Origin: Melieria omissa
Lineage: Eukaryota; Arthropoda; Insecta; Diptera; Ulidiidae
Assembly: GCA_963971225.1 (NCBI GenBank)
Contig: OZ020267.1
Span: 1,984,001-2,048,000 of the forward strand
Reading direction: 5' to 3'
DNA length: 64,000 nucleotides
Within the stretch, counting starts at the first letter, position 1; every line of letters begins with the position of its first letter. The notes beneath the pieces are model-generated. The model searched no databases, was not told the origin of the DNA, and was given only the letters and a program-made list of their open reading frames with translations. Positions 49,901-61,860 of this stretch are shown here, piece by piece. The position numbers and the translations under genes are program-made.

Positions 49901-52533
49901 TTGCAATTGCAAAGCCGACTTTAATGGCGCACGCAGCACCTGCATGGAATTTCCGCCAGCCGAAACAGCCACTATGCCATAAAATTTTGCTTAGGCCATT
50001 TTAATTAACTGTCAGATTTTAATGGTTGTTCTTTGATAACTCATTGGTCGCATAAAATTTGTCGGTTGGTGGGAAACGCTTTGAGTTGCGCTTGAAATGT
50101 GTTTTAGACACGTAAATTAATGGCTTGTATAAGAAAATTTTATTTTCGCACAGTGTGACAAGTTGTCACATTTTTTTGTGACAGTTAATTACACTCTGGC
50201 GAAGATATAACGAGCTTCTGATTAGTCTGTGAGTATAATTAAAAGTAATAAAATATTTAGAAACAATATAACGTAAAAAATATTAACTTTTATCTAGTAG
50301 CGACCAATTTTCATTGGGGATGTTTGTGTGCCATTTAAACTGAAATGTATCTGGCAACGACAGCCAGCAGCGGCACATTAATAAATGTGTTGTAGTGGCA
50401 GAGTTGTCTTGTTTTGATGAAGAAAAAACTAATGTGGAAAACATTTGGCACAGTTTCGTGTTGCTTGACGCATGCGTATTACAACGACGCCCCGCGGTTC
50501 GAATCCCCATGCGTCGTGTACGCGCACACGCACTGCGCCACGAGGAAAACGTTTTCCTGTTTCGTTCGGCCGAGTGAGCGTGCGTCCATTCGCTGTTTTG
50601 CCATTGCTTTGCTGGCCAAGTTTGTTTTCACTTTTCAGACGCAAACATTTGTGACAAATGTTGTCGCATTTTCACTGCAACAAGTGCAATGAAATGAGAG
50701 CAACTAATGAAGTTGCGAAAACCCATTCGATCCTCGGTTGTGCTGCTATGCAATTATTATATCACTGTGTGTGGACATTTCAGGCTGTGTGACAGGCGAA
50801 CTAACATTTCTAGCTGCACGTAGGTGCAACAGAATCAAAAATGTTTGCTTATTTTCACTATTGGCCATGTTAAAGTGTTGCAGGAATACTTAAAAGTAAT
50901 ATTTTTGATAGGATTGACTTTTGTGACAGAGTGTCACAAAATGAAAAAACTCTAAAATAGCATCAACTTGATTAAAAATTACTCAGAAGCTTAAAGAACA
51001 TGAAAACCACTGAACGTTAATGAGTTATAGTTGGATAAAATATCTCAAAATGTTGTAAATGTCCAGTTTAAGCATTAAGCAAGCCTTGCTGCATTATAAG
51101 TCACTGATTTCTATCTAATTTACTGCTCTAAGAAAACTTTTGCTTTAAAAATTTTTGCTTTACTTTTACTTCCACTTGTGTAAATTTTTGTATGAAAAAT
51201 GACTTTGAACGCTCTCAGCGAATCACGCTTCTTCTTAGAAACATTTAAGGGGCAAAATAAAAATCTAAAATGAAAATAATATGGTTGTTAAAACGATATT
51301 GATATGAATTCAACACCTTTAATTATACGCCAAGCACTTTCCGCGTGGCGAGCAGAGGCGGTGGGTGAATTATGTGGCACGTTGCAACAACTGCACTACC
51401 AATGGCAGAGATCGGCGTGCTTTCGCCGTAGCGACAGAGCGATGCAGGTAAATGCAGCCTCGGCGAGCGCCGTGATGTTTTTATTACAGCGGGGCGTGGC
51501 TGCTGCTGCCGCAAAAGCCATTCATCAGCAGGATAAGGCAGCGCTGCTTGCGACCGAAGAGCCGCTGTGAAATCTCTGCGCACTACTCTGTTGTATGAAT
51601 TATGCATCGCACAGATTTGTTGTTGTTGTTGTTGCTGTCAGAGAAGTTTACAATGTACTACTTGGTGGTAGTGGCTGATGCTTGTCTTCTGAAAAATTAA
51701 GTGGAAACATATTTGAAGCAGTGAAATAGTTTATTATTTGCTTAGCAATATTTTGTGATATTTTTAGTGTTTCTGGTAAAACATTATTCAGACATGGACA
51801 TGGTTTCAACAATTTTCATAGGCATAGACTAAATGTTTTGTGTTCCTTGTACAGCTGACGCTGTGTGCTGGACGTTTAACGTTTAGTTTGCGGTTTATGA
51901 ATCATTTATCTTGGCAAAACATGGAATTCAACCTCCAACAACATTTGACATAACAAAAACTGCTCATGTATCCAGTTGGTAAATTCCATTAGTAGATATT
52001 TCAGCGATTTGTTTTCACTTTCACCATAACAAAACGATTGTTGTGTTCCCAACATTGTTGAGTTGTTGAGAGGTCAACGTGATTGTTTTGGCAGTTGGAT
52101 TGTTAAAACTTTGAACTCGACTTTAGGTGACTTTAGGTTAACTGGTATTTAGTGCGAGCTTTTTTTCCATTTGCTAAACCACATATGGCTATCATAGATG
52201 ATCCGCGTCGGAGCTAAGCAGGCGGTATGTAATTTTAAGATGCAACAGTTAATGTGACCAGCGATAGCTAATTTTAATGATCACGATATGAAAATTGTTT
52301 GGGAATAATTTTTGGGAATAATTTATTTGGGAATAATTTATATCATACAAGTACTCCAAAATATTCAATTCATACAATAATTATTTTCATGCATTTCTGT
52401 TTTCAAGTGACAAGGAACAAGAAATATTTTATAAAAAATTTCCTTACAATTTGAGGTATACATAAGAGAGATACACAGCCTTGAGATAGACAGCTTTGTT
52501 TGCTAATCACATAGCTGCCACACTCGCAGGTAA
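46928..52533. other. Non-coding DNA with TGTGACA palindromes
   Basis: Holds the palindromes at 50154-50170 and 50919-50941. GC-balanced blocks (47280-47600, 48880-49500, 51330-51600) are open on both strands without recognisable domains. A GTT run lies at 51617-51636. Confidence 0.57.
50919..50941. other. Perfect TTTTGTGACA palindrome
   Basis: TTTTGTGACA and TGTCACAAAA are exact reverse complements separated by GAG. A similar one, TGTGACA and TGTCACA around AGT, is at 50154-50170, and one with an AA spacer at 14633-14648. It could be a dimeric protein-binding site or a small hairpin. Confidence 0.6.
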
Positions 52534-52857
52534 ATTTATTTTATTTTATTTTATTTTATTTTATTTTATTTTATTTTATTTTATTTTATTTTATTTTATT
52601 TTGTTTTATTTTATTTTATTTTATTTTATTTTATTTTATTTTATTTTATTTTAATTTATTTTATTTTTTTATTTTTTTTATTTTATTTTATTTTTTTATT
52701 TTATTTTATTTTATTTTATTTTATTTTATTTTATTTTATTTTATTTTGTTTTATTTTATTTTAATTTATTTTATTTTTTATTTTTTTTATTTTATTTTAT
52801 TTTTTATTTTATTTTATTTTATTTTATTTTATTTTATTTTATTTTATTTATTTTATT
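52534..52857. repeat. ATTTT pentanucleotide array with duplicated variant blocks
   Basis: About 324 bases of ATTTT units. Variant units recur in the same order twice: a GTTTT (52603, 52748), then a TTAATTTATT (52651, 52761), then longer T-runs. This shows block duplication inside the array as well as slippage. Confidence 0.93.
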
Positions 52858-55800
52858 ATTAATAATTTATTCACATCGAATGGTCACTTTAGTTGCTTAC
52901 CTCCTTGAAATAATTTCTAAACATTCATTTCAATTGAGTTTCGTTTCCGTTGTAGCCGAATCTGGATTTGGTTTTCCTTCAGCGCTGCTGACACCACTTC
53001 CTTTTCGATGTCAACAGTTCGTACAAGTTGACAACGTACCAAAGTTGGTTGTCTGTGTGCATTACAGTTGCCGGACAAGTATTGCAACTTGTTGGAGCGG
53101 CGCTGTGTGGGCTTGAATGAAATTCACCCGTAACGCTTGTTGCACGTCGGCCGACAATAGCAACGCTTGCGAAGAGTTTAACGCCAGCTAAAGGCTTTGA
53201 CTTTAAATAAATAAACACAACCTACGCGCAGCCAGTGCGAACTGATACGAGATGCATTGCAGCAGACAACGATGGCGAGGCAGTGAGATCAATAAAGGTA
53301 AAAGATTAGCGCTTAAATCTAGAAGAGAAGTAAAATCATTCTTTGATTTTCCTTCTTCATGAATAAAGATGACTAGATGACTCGAGTCCTATTAAATTTC
53401 AGCATTGTCTCATCTAAAAAAGGCTACAACGAAATATTTTCCCGTTGCATGACAGAAACAAAAGACTTAAGCAGTAAACTAGGTTTAATTTAGCTAACAC
53501 AGCATTAGATGAAATGTTGCTATTTTGCGCTTAACAACTTTGCTTCTGCATCTACCTCACTCTCCCTTCGTCATCATTCGCAATGAAATTTTTCAAATTT
53601 CTGCTCCTCAGCTCAAACGCACGCGGCACACTTCAGCGCCAAAGGAGCCGAGAAACAACGACCGACGCGCCGCAAATAAGGCCAAGCAGCTTGCGGCCAA
53701 CAACAGCTGGCAATTGTGCAGTTATCGCGCGATTGCCGAAATGCTCAATAAATTGCGGCAACTACGCTCCGCCTGTGTTGCAGCAAAAGCGCGCTGACCG
53801 CCGCCGCAATTTGTGTAGGAGCCGAAATTAAATTAGCGCCGCAGTTGACCCACTCGGTGCAGCGCCGCGGAAAAGCAATTTAAATAATTTCACTCCCACT
53901 GGCGCAGAGTGGCCCGTGTGCACCCGCACAACGGCACAATGCCATTAATTGCTGCTGTTAATTTGCGATTTGGCGCTTGAAATGTGCTCGATTCGGTGTT
54001 GTTTTGGCTTTTTGTATTTTTTTGTTTGTATGTTTGATTTTGTGTTATTTGCTCTTTTGTCGGTTCGCCTGGTGCAAAATTTGCATGCATTTAGCGATAA
54101 ACAGATAAGTGTGCGGTGCGCATTTAAATAAATTTTATTTCGAGTTTTTTTCTTCGAGAACTGCAACGATTTTTCAGCACAATTTACCGTACGACTGTCC
54201 ACAAGTAATGTGCTTATCTTATCTGGCTGATGTTAGTGCTCTCTACCGGAAACTTCAGCTGATTTGATCAGCAGGAAAACGTACGGCAGCCAAGTTTGTT
54301 GCTTGAGTCTTTTGTTGCCACATTTGAGTAAATCGAATGACTTTCGTAGACCAATGTTTAGGTGAAGAAGTGTGTTGCAGGACTTGTTGCGTGGCCACTT
54401 CCACTTCATTTCAGGCACTTGCCCACAAAATTCACTCAAGCGCGAAATTATGTTAACATTTGTCCAAGTTGTAGAAATTGCACTCTGTTGTTGTGTGTGT
54501 GTGTGTGAATAGCGAAATTAATTTTAACATAACAATAATTTGCCACACAGCGAAAATAAAACAAGAAATCTCAACACAATCACACGAAAGAACCGAGTGA
54601 AGGCAGCACATTTCCCACATAATGCACACTACAAATGTACATCTGTGTGTGTGTATGTGTGTACGTATGCACATTTAGCCACTTTGTGCTGCTTTTCAGT
54701 CGCTGGCTGCCACATTTGCGCTTCACATAAATCGCCCGGAATGTGTTTGCCTTTTAAGCCAATGAATGGTGCGCTGCTGATGGAAAGAAACAACAACACA
54801 ACAACAAAAAGAAAACGCTTAGTAGCCTCAGACAATAGAATTTCCAAAGCATTCTCTTTCACACGCTCAGCATTGCGTAAATGAAGTTTTCCCGGCACTT
54901 TTTTGCAGTCACTGCCAGCCATCCGCCCAGCACAGGAGCGTCAATTGTTGTTGTTGCTGCCTGTTGTTGGCCACTACCGCGTAATGTTTGGTCATTAGAA
55001 CAAACAATTGCGGCGAAAACTCAGCCGAAGATCGCTTTCCCGCCATTGTTTGGCCAACGCACTGCCGCGGGCAGCCGAGTGCCGTGACGACGCAACGACG
55101 ATTTATAATATCAATAAAAGTAATTGAAAGTGCACAATTGATGAGCTTTTTCCTAACTGGCACTCAAGCGGCAACTCGCGCGTACGCACCTGAGAATTTT
55201 CATTGCGAACGGCCGCAGCCAAATGGGGCCGTAAATTGCCAATAAAGAAGCGGATTTGACGCGGCGGCAGCGGTCAGTCACTGTCGTTCGTTGTCAATTT
55301 TGCATATTCTCGTCTCTCAGCCGAATGAATGCCAACGGCGAAACGGCGCACAACGCATCGCTTAACGATCTCAGCTGGGAAATTGCATCGGAACTGAGCG
55401 AATATTTGTATTAACCTGTGCGACCACAGTGACTCAGTGGTGGATGAAATCGAAGGGCCGCAGGTTTGCGTTGCACTTTATGATTTTGTTAGATGTTCAA
55501 GTCCTTGACTGACTCTAACATTGCATGACGTATATTTTGCCATTGCAACCTTTAACGACCCTCAATAAAAATGGTCGAATATCTAATAAAATAATGTGCC
55601 CCTTACTTGGCACTTGCGCAGCGCATTTTATGGCAAAATCACAGCGCAACTGCCATCCTGTGCTTCTTTCTCTCCATCGCTGCGTTCAGTTGCAGTAAAC
55701 ATTTTTTAATTAAACTTTTAACTGCCCGCCTGACATAAACGGAAATTAAAACGAGATAAAAGAAATCTTGTGCAGCCAAGTGGCTACTGAATTTGTTGGC

Positions 55801-58800
55801 AGCCTAAAGGCCACAAACAAGTAACTAAATACGAGTATATGGCGAAAATGTGACAATGCTTGATTTATGCCAATCGAACAGTTGGTGTTCACTGCCAAAC
55901 TGATTTATTTTGTGTTTGTAGAAGAAACGTGAACGAAAGATTTTATTCAGACTCCACACAGTCTCAACTCAAATCCAACCTTTCATCAATTGCAATGAAA
56001 ATTGTTGGCTCAATTGCAACCAAACACTTGACTGCTGTTAGAATGTGTTGAGGACTGAGCACTGTTAACCGTTTACATGGTCCACTGTTAACTTTGAACC
56101 GCAACGTTAACATGAATCGGCTACCAAACGCGTTGCTGGCAAACTGAAATGTCAAACTAGTTTCTCGCTACTACACATTAACTTTTGTTGCTGTTCCAAT
56201 GCTCACTACGTTCCGCATTGCGCGCAGTGGTTGCTCTCAGCCAACGGCGCAGTTATTGGTCTCAGTGTTGTATAAACTTTTGCAACGCTCCAACGTTTCA
56301 GTCGCTGAGTGTGAAACAAAAATTAGTTTGGTTGAATGTTTGGAGTTTGGGTGGTTTGCTGCAGAACTTTCAGTTTTATTTTTCAATACAGCTTCCTAAA
56401 TATTTAAAATATTAAAAATATTCAAACTCGTTAGTAGACCTTGAAAGCTCTCGCAGTTGATCTGGTTCTACTGTTTTTCTTTTATGCTTTAAACTTTTGG
56501 GCTTTGTTCCAACAAGCAAATATTCAAATCTTTATAAAGAAACTGCATCAACTCGGCTGCATTGGCAGTCAGTTTCGTTTAGAGCTCCTGCTGTGCCGCC
56601 TGCAACAGGCAACCGACAGCTGACCTCATTTCGCTGCAATAACATTGAAGTCACCATGCGGCGCATTGTTGTTGCATTATTTATCGTATTACTGGATTTC
56701 ATGTTTTGCAAATATGCAATTAACTCACAAACATGTTAACAACAGAAAACATGGCAGAAAATTGCAGTCAAAAGCGCAGGTTACTGACTTTGAATTGACT
56801 CTGAGCACAAAGCAAATTTTCAATTCAATTTTATTTTATTTTATTTTATTTTATTTTATTTTATTTTATTTTATATAAAGTCAGATTTCTCTTTGTGTAG
56901 TACAACTATTTTAATGTTAAAATTTAATTTGTAAATAAAACACAAATCAATAACACAATACAGCAAATTGAGAATCAACTTGCGTATCGCTCCTTTTTAT
57001 TTTTCCGTATTTTTTCTTACAAATATTAAAAAAAAAAAAATTACATTAAACTAAATAAATTAAATTAAAATTAGAAGTATAAAAAAATTAAATTTTATCT
57101 TATCACTTTTGTTTTTCTTCTTTTTATATATAATTTTTCCATATTTCAACTTCACCGCCTACGAAGCGCAGCAGAAGATCCCTTACCACTAATTTCAATT
57201 CAATTATCCACAAAATGTTACCGCAAAGCGCCAATTTGCTGACCCAAGTATGTCTTCTGGCAGTTCATCTGTGCCTCGGATAGCCACCGCTCATCAAACT
57301 TGGACTGTTGCACGCATTACACTTGAAACCACCGCACAACATTGCGTGACGTCGAACAATTCCACCGAGAGCACTTCTTCGGCTAATGAACGGCAATTGC
57401 GAGTTCGCTCATCGGCCGCGCAGTTCGCCGAATGTCGGACTGGACAGGTTCAACGGCTGCGCTGCTCGACTGGCCTCCAGTCAGACAAACATAACTTCAA
57501 ACAATCATAAACAAAAAAAAACAAAGTTATCAAAGCCATATAAACAGTGCCAATTCGCGCTGACCTTCGACGCTAAACGAACACGAATTTTTTAATTAAA
57601 ATTATCGAAAACGGCAAATGATCAGCGTCACCAACAGTTGCGCATCTGCCGCGTGACATCGCGGCCCAAATGCGTTTGCATACAATTTGCATACAACAGT
57701 CGGCGTGCGGGTAGCATTGACCGCATCGGCGCTGCTCTTCGTCTCTAATTAATGCGCAGCTCAAGCGATAAGCATCGCTGGACAGACAGTCGGCAGTTGG
57801 CGATTTGTCGCAGCGTCGCAACAATCATAAATCGCAGCGTTGCCTTCACTTTCGCAAAATCAATTTCGCATAGAAAATTTTGGATTTTTGAAAAATTGTT
57901 TGGTTACGTTTGCTGGAATCAATTTTCGATTTTTCACGGTTCGATTTAATCGCGGAAACCGTCGTTTGCACAGTCAACGCGTGCGCAGTCAACAGGATTG
58001 CGGCCGGCTGGCAACATGTTGCTTCTCGAAATTGATGTCAAAAGGTCGCGTTGAACGGCGCCGTGCGCCAAGTGTGCAAAATCGCAGACAAGCAGTCAGC
58101 GAGCAACGGTGCCGTGTCAGATTTTTGCATAGGCAAATTTTTAATTCACTTTCATCAAACTGCTAAACGTCGCCGGTGCTGTAATACACGCACACACACA
58201 AATGCATTACATAACGGCATTAAAATTGTTTGTATGAGTGTGTGCAGTGGTATTCTTGACCAGTTTGCGGCTGACGCAACCGTTTGCGCTGACGCACCGA
58301 CCGGTTAGTGATCGATCGGTGCCTGGTGTGTGGGAAAATGAGGGAAATTATGCAGTGTGAAAGATTAGAAATTCGGAGTTGCTTGACACCAACGTTCTCC
58401 ATTCAAAGAGGAAATTCAATTTCCTTTTATGCCCAAATCGATTTGGAATATTCCCGCTTTTGTGAGTAAATAATCTGCCCAAATGCCTTATTGGTCGAGC
58501 GTCATTTGTCATCAGCGCTGATTGATGCAAACGAACCCAATGGCGCTTGGGGAACGCTGAGCAGAAGATACGCGAAATCGTTCAATTTGATCAGCAAAAG
58601 GCGAGAGAGAAGGCAAAGTTGCGCTGTGAAGTTGTTTGTTCTGAAGTGCGGCCGACGCGCAAATGTGTGCTGGTCATTGGCCATGCACGGGTTAACAAAC
58701 CCATTACAATTAATTCCGTTTGCAATAAGTGTTGGCAATTTCTCAAATGTTGCACACAGACACACAAAGTTTGTAAATTAATTTCATTTGACATTCGCGA

Positions 58801-61218
58801 AGGGAAAAGCAAAACAAAAAATATAATTAAATGCAGAACCTGTTTTAATTAAATGAATATTTACTCAAATTTAGCTCATTAACTGCTGTGAACCTTCTTT
58901 GGGAAATGTAAATTTATATAATGTAGAAATATTCAGAGTCAAATATTCATGTATACAATTAATTGTGCGACCTGTAACGTCTATTGTGATACCCGTATGG
59001 ATCGTGAAAAATATGGGCTATAGAACTTTTGTCAGAGTACCAGAGGAAAACAGTGAAACAGTAAGTGTAGCAAAATTCTAGCTGGGTTTTCTACGACTCG
59101 CGGCCATTTTTTTGTTCCTAAGAAGTGTGCACATGACATTTGAAGTCGCCACTTCTCTTTGTTAGGGTTCTAGAGCAAGTTTACTTTTGAACAATTTTGG
59201 CTTAAAACGGGTTAAATACATTTTGTAGCAATATTTTTGAATTACAAAAGAAATATATAATGTTTGTGGAAAAATACAAAATTATCACTTTTTGAGTTTA
59301 TTTAACCATTATTAAAGAAACAGGGTTTTGATCAAACGCGCCCAATTCGTAGACTTCAATTAGAACACAAACTTTCCTTCATATCGCTGCAAATTATTGG
59401 AAATTATTTTGGAGATAACAGTAAAATTTTTGTAAATTGCATTGAATTCATTTCTAAAAATATTAATTTGTTGGTGGTGTTGGTGGTGTTGGTGGTTAAA
59501 TTAAACTTATAAATCAATTGTACCTTTTACTATAAGATGACAAATAGGTAAAGCTGCTCTCGGGCAAGTTTGAGATCGACAGGGTTAAGGCTTTATATAT
59601 TGGAAGGCGGAGGGGGGAAAAGAACAGTCAATAAAACAATCAATTCGTGAATTCTTGACTAACAAAATCAATGTAAGTATTCGGAAATGTATTTACACAA
59701 TTTTAAAGTCCTGATGAGGTCAACCATGTTTTCACTTTTCACTTAGTGACCTTTGAGCCTACAAAAAAAAAATCACCATAAACGTGGAGCACGTCAAATA
59801 TATCATCAGCAACACTTTAGACTTTGCAGCAACATTGAACTTTGAACAGAGAAGAGCTAAAACTGACTCATTCTAGTTCACAGCAAAGACTTTAAAAAAT
59901 ATCTAAAAAATATTGGATATATTTTTGTATCCCATAATCTCTGTTCTCAGATGCCCCTATATGGTATATGAAATTCCAATTCCAAACTAGTATCAGACTT
60001 GGCTGTGTTTCCCACCAAACTTTTTCCAAGCCGAAATAGCAAAGCGGCCAATGACTCATTGCCGGCGTTTTATCAAAAACTGTTTCGGTCATTTCATCTT
60101 CGCTTCTTTCTTCGTAGCGTATAACAAAACCAATTACAACAACAACTTCCATTACTTGACCATTCCATCGGGTATAAATTACACTTAAATAGTTGCCAGC
60201 TGTCTGCGCTGCCAACTGGACGAACTCGCGTCGGGGCTGATGGAGCTGATTGGACTCATTTGCTCATTGCTCTGTGCGCCCGTTGTTGGTGTTGTTGTGT
60301 TTGATGTGTGCTACAAGCAGCATTCCTCAGGCCACGCGCAATGATTGTTGATGTTTTTTATTGTTGTTGCTCTTGTGAAAGCAAGTTTTTTTTGCACTAA
60401 ATTGAGGCGAAAAAAATGTGCGCTGCAAATCCGCCAATAACAATAAAAAAATTGTTAGTTGCATGTGCTAAGTTCTTCTCTATTGCTCGTTGGTTTTGGC
60501 TGCTGCTGTTGTTGTTCATGTTGTTTTTTTGTTATTTTTGCTGCTGCAGAAAATGCAAATCGGCCGCTGCTGTCTGCCACATTCTCTTTCTCTCTCCGGG
60601 CATTTCCCTGACACGCGTCAGTTGTATTTATTTTCCGCTTTTGTGCTGCTGGCCGCAGTTGTAGCCGCCGTTGCCAGCAACATGAAATGAAAATCAGCAA
60701 TAAATCCTTCGTGCAACATGTGCCAACTGCCTACGCATTTTCAGCAGTGCTCGCCCGGCTATTTGACTGTTGTTGCTTTGTTGTTGGTCGGTGGCGTGCA
60801 TGCAACATTTGCTAATGTAATTTATGCATTTTGTTGTTGATGCCACAAACTGTTGTCCAAGTGCGACGGACAGGAGGCGGAAGGGCAATGGTTGTGGGTA
60901 AATGCATTCGCGTGCGACGTTGGAAAGTGTGATGAAAACTAATAGCGACAATTTGTGACTAATCCGAATTTTCGGAGTGATTCTATAAATCTTCAAAACT
61001 CGTTTCTGCAGATCTGAGTGGTTTTAAAATTATAAAAAAGGCTGCTTTTCGGAGAAATTTCATTTCATAGTTGAGCTAAATGTTGAAATTTTTAGCAAAA
61101 ATGTGTAAAAATGTGAAATATTTCAAGGTCTCAACACATTTGTGTATGTGATCACCAGTAATAAACTCGTCTTTATTAGTTTGATTTCGAGTTATGAAAC
61201 TTAACTTAAAAAATCTAA
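52858..61218. other. Long non-coding stretch, nothing supported as a gene
   Basis: Mixture of GC-balanced blocks (53500-53880, 54880-55420, 57250-58170) and AT-rich spacers. Contains scattered CAAAAGACT motifs (53457, 54292-54318 on the minus strand), TG runs near 54.5 kb and a GTTGGTG run at 59469-59497. A 29-codon frame at 55325-55414 has coding-like codon use but is too short to claim. Confidence 0.55.
56828..56873. repeat. Short ATTTT microsatellite
   Basis: About nine perfect TTTTA units. Confidence 0.9.
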
Positions 61219-61860
61219 CAAAAATGCATTCCGAAATAATGATTTGGTGTATTTTTAATTCAACGCTTTTTTTTCTAATTATCTTTTTAAATATTTTAGA
61301 TGATTTCAAATTCATTTTCAAATGTTTTCTTTAAATATTTGAATTTTTCGAAATTCGAATTTAGGTTTTTTTCGATTGATTAGTGAGTTTGATGCTAGTT
61401 CGAATTTTCTTACATGTTTTGAAAGTTCCACAATGAATATCCAAGCAAAATACTCAAATTAGATTACTCCGAAATTTCGGAGTTTGTTTCAAACTGATCA
61501 GCAATTCATTTCTAATTAAAAAAAATACATTCAAAATAACTTTTTCTGCTTTTTTATGATTAATAATTCTAATTATCTTTTGACAAAATTTAAGTGATTT
61601 AAAATTCATATTCGAAAGTGTTCTTTAAATATTTGAATTTTTTTAAATTCGAAATGAGTTCTTTTCTGATTGATTAGTGATTTTGATGCTAGTTCGAATT
61701 TGCTTACATGTTTTGAAAGTTCCACAATGAAAATCCAAGAAAAATACTCAAATTAGATCACTCCGAATTTTCGGAGTTCCTTTCAACCTGGTCAAAAATT
61801 AATTTTTAATTAAAAAATACATTCAAAATAACATTTTTCGCATTCTTATGATCAATATCT
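61219..61860. repeat. Tandem repeat, about 2.2 units of 294 bases with CTCCGAAATTTCGGAG palindromes
   Basis: CTAATTATCT recurs at 61275 and 61569, GATGCTAGTTCGAATT at 61391 and 61685, and ACATGTTTTGAAAGTTCCAC in both units. Each unit carries a palindrome: ACTCCGAAATTTCGGAGT at 61466-61483 (perfect) and ACTCCGAATTTTCGGAGT at 61760-61777. An isolated related palindrome lies at about 60960-60980. Confidence 0.88.

Noticed and set aside
50440..50520. tRNA gene suggested by GGTTCGAATCC and the pair GACGCATG/CATGCGTC
   Set aside because: The paired arms are too close for a tRNA, the T stem does not pair and no anticodon arm forms; it may be an old SINE fragment but no second copy was seen.
51304..51607. 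Alanine-rich 88-residue frame with an opposite-strand frame over it
   Set aside because: The block is GC-balanced and open on both strands; no motif or splice signals support a gene.
57211..57282. Possible signal-peptide exon beginning MLPQSANLLTQVCLLAVHLC
   Set aside because: It runs into a stop after 22 codons; the only donor-like GTATGT lies inside it and no matching downstream exon was found.
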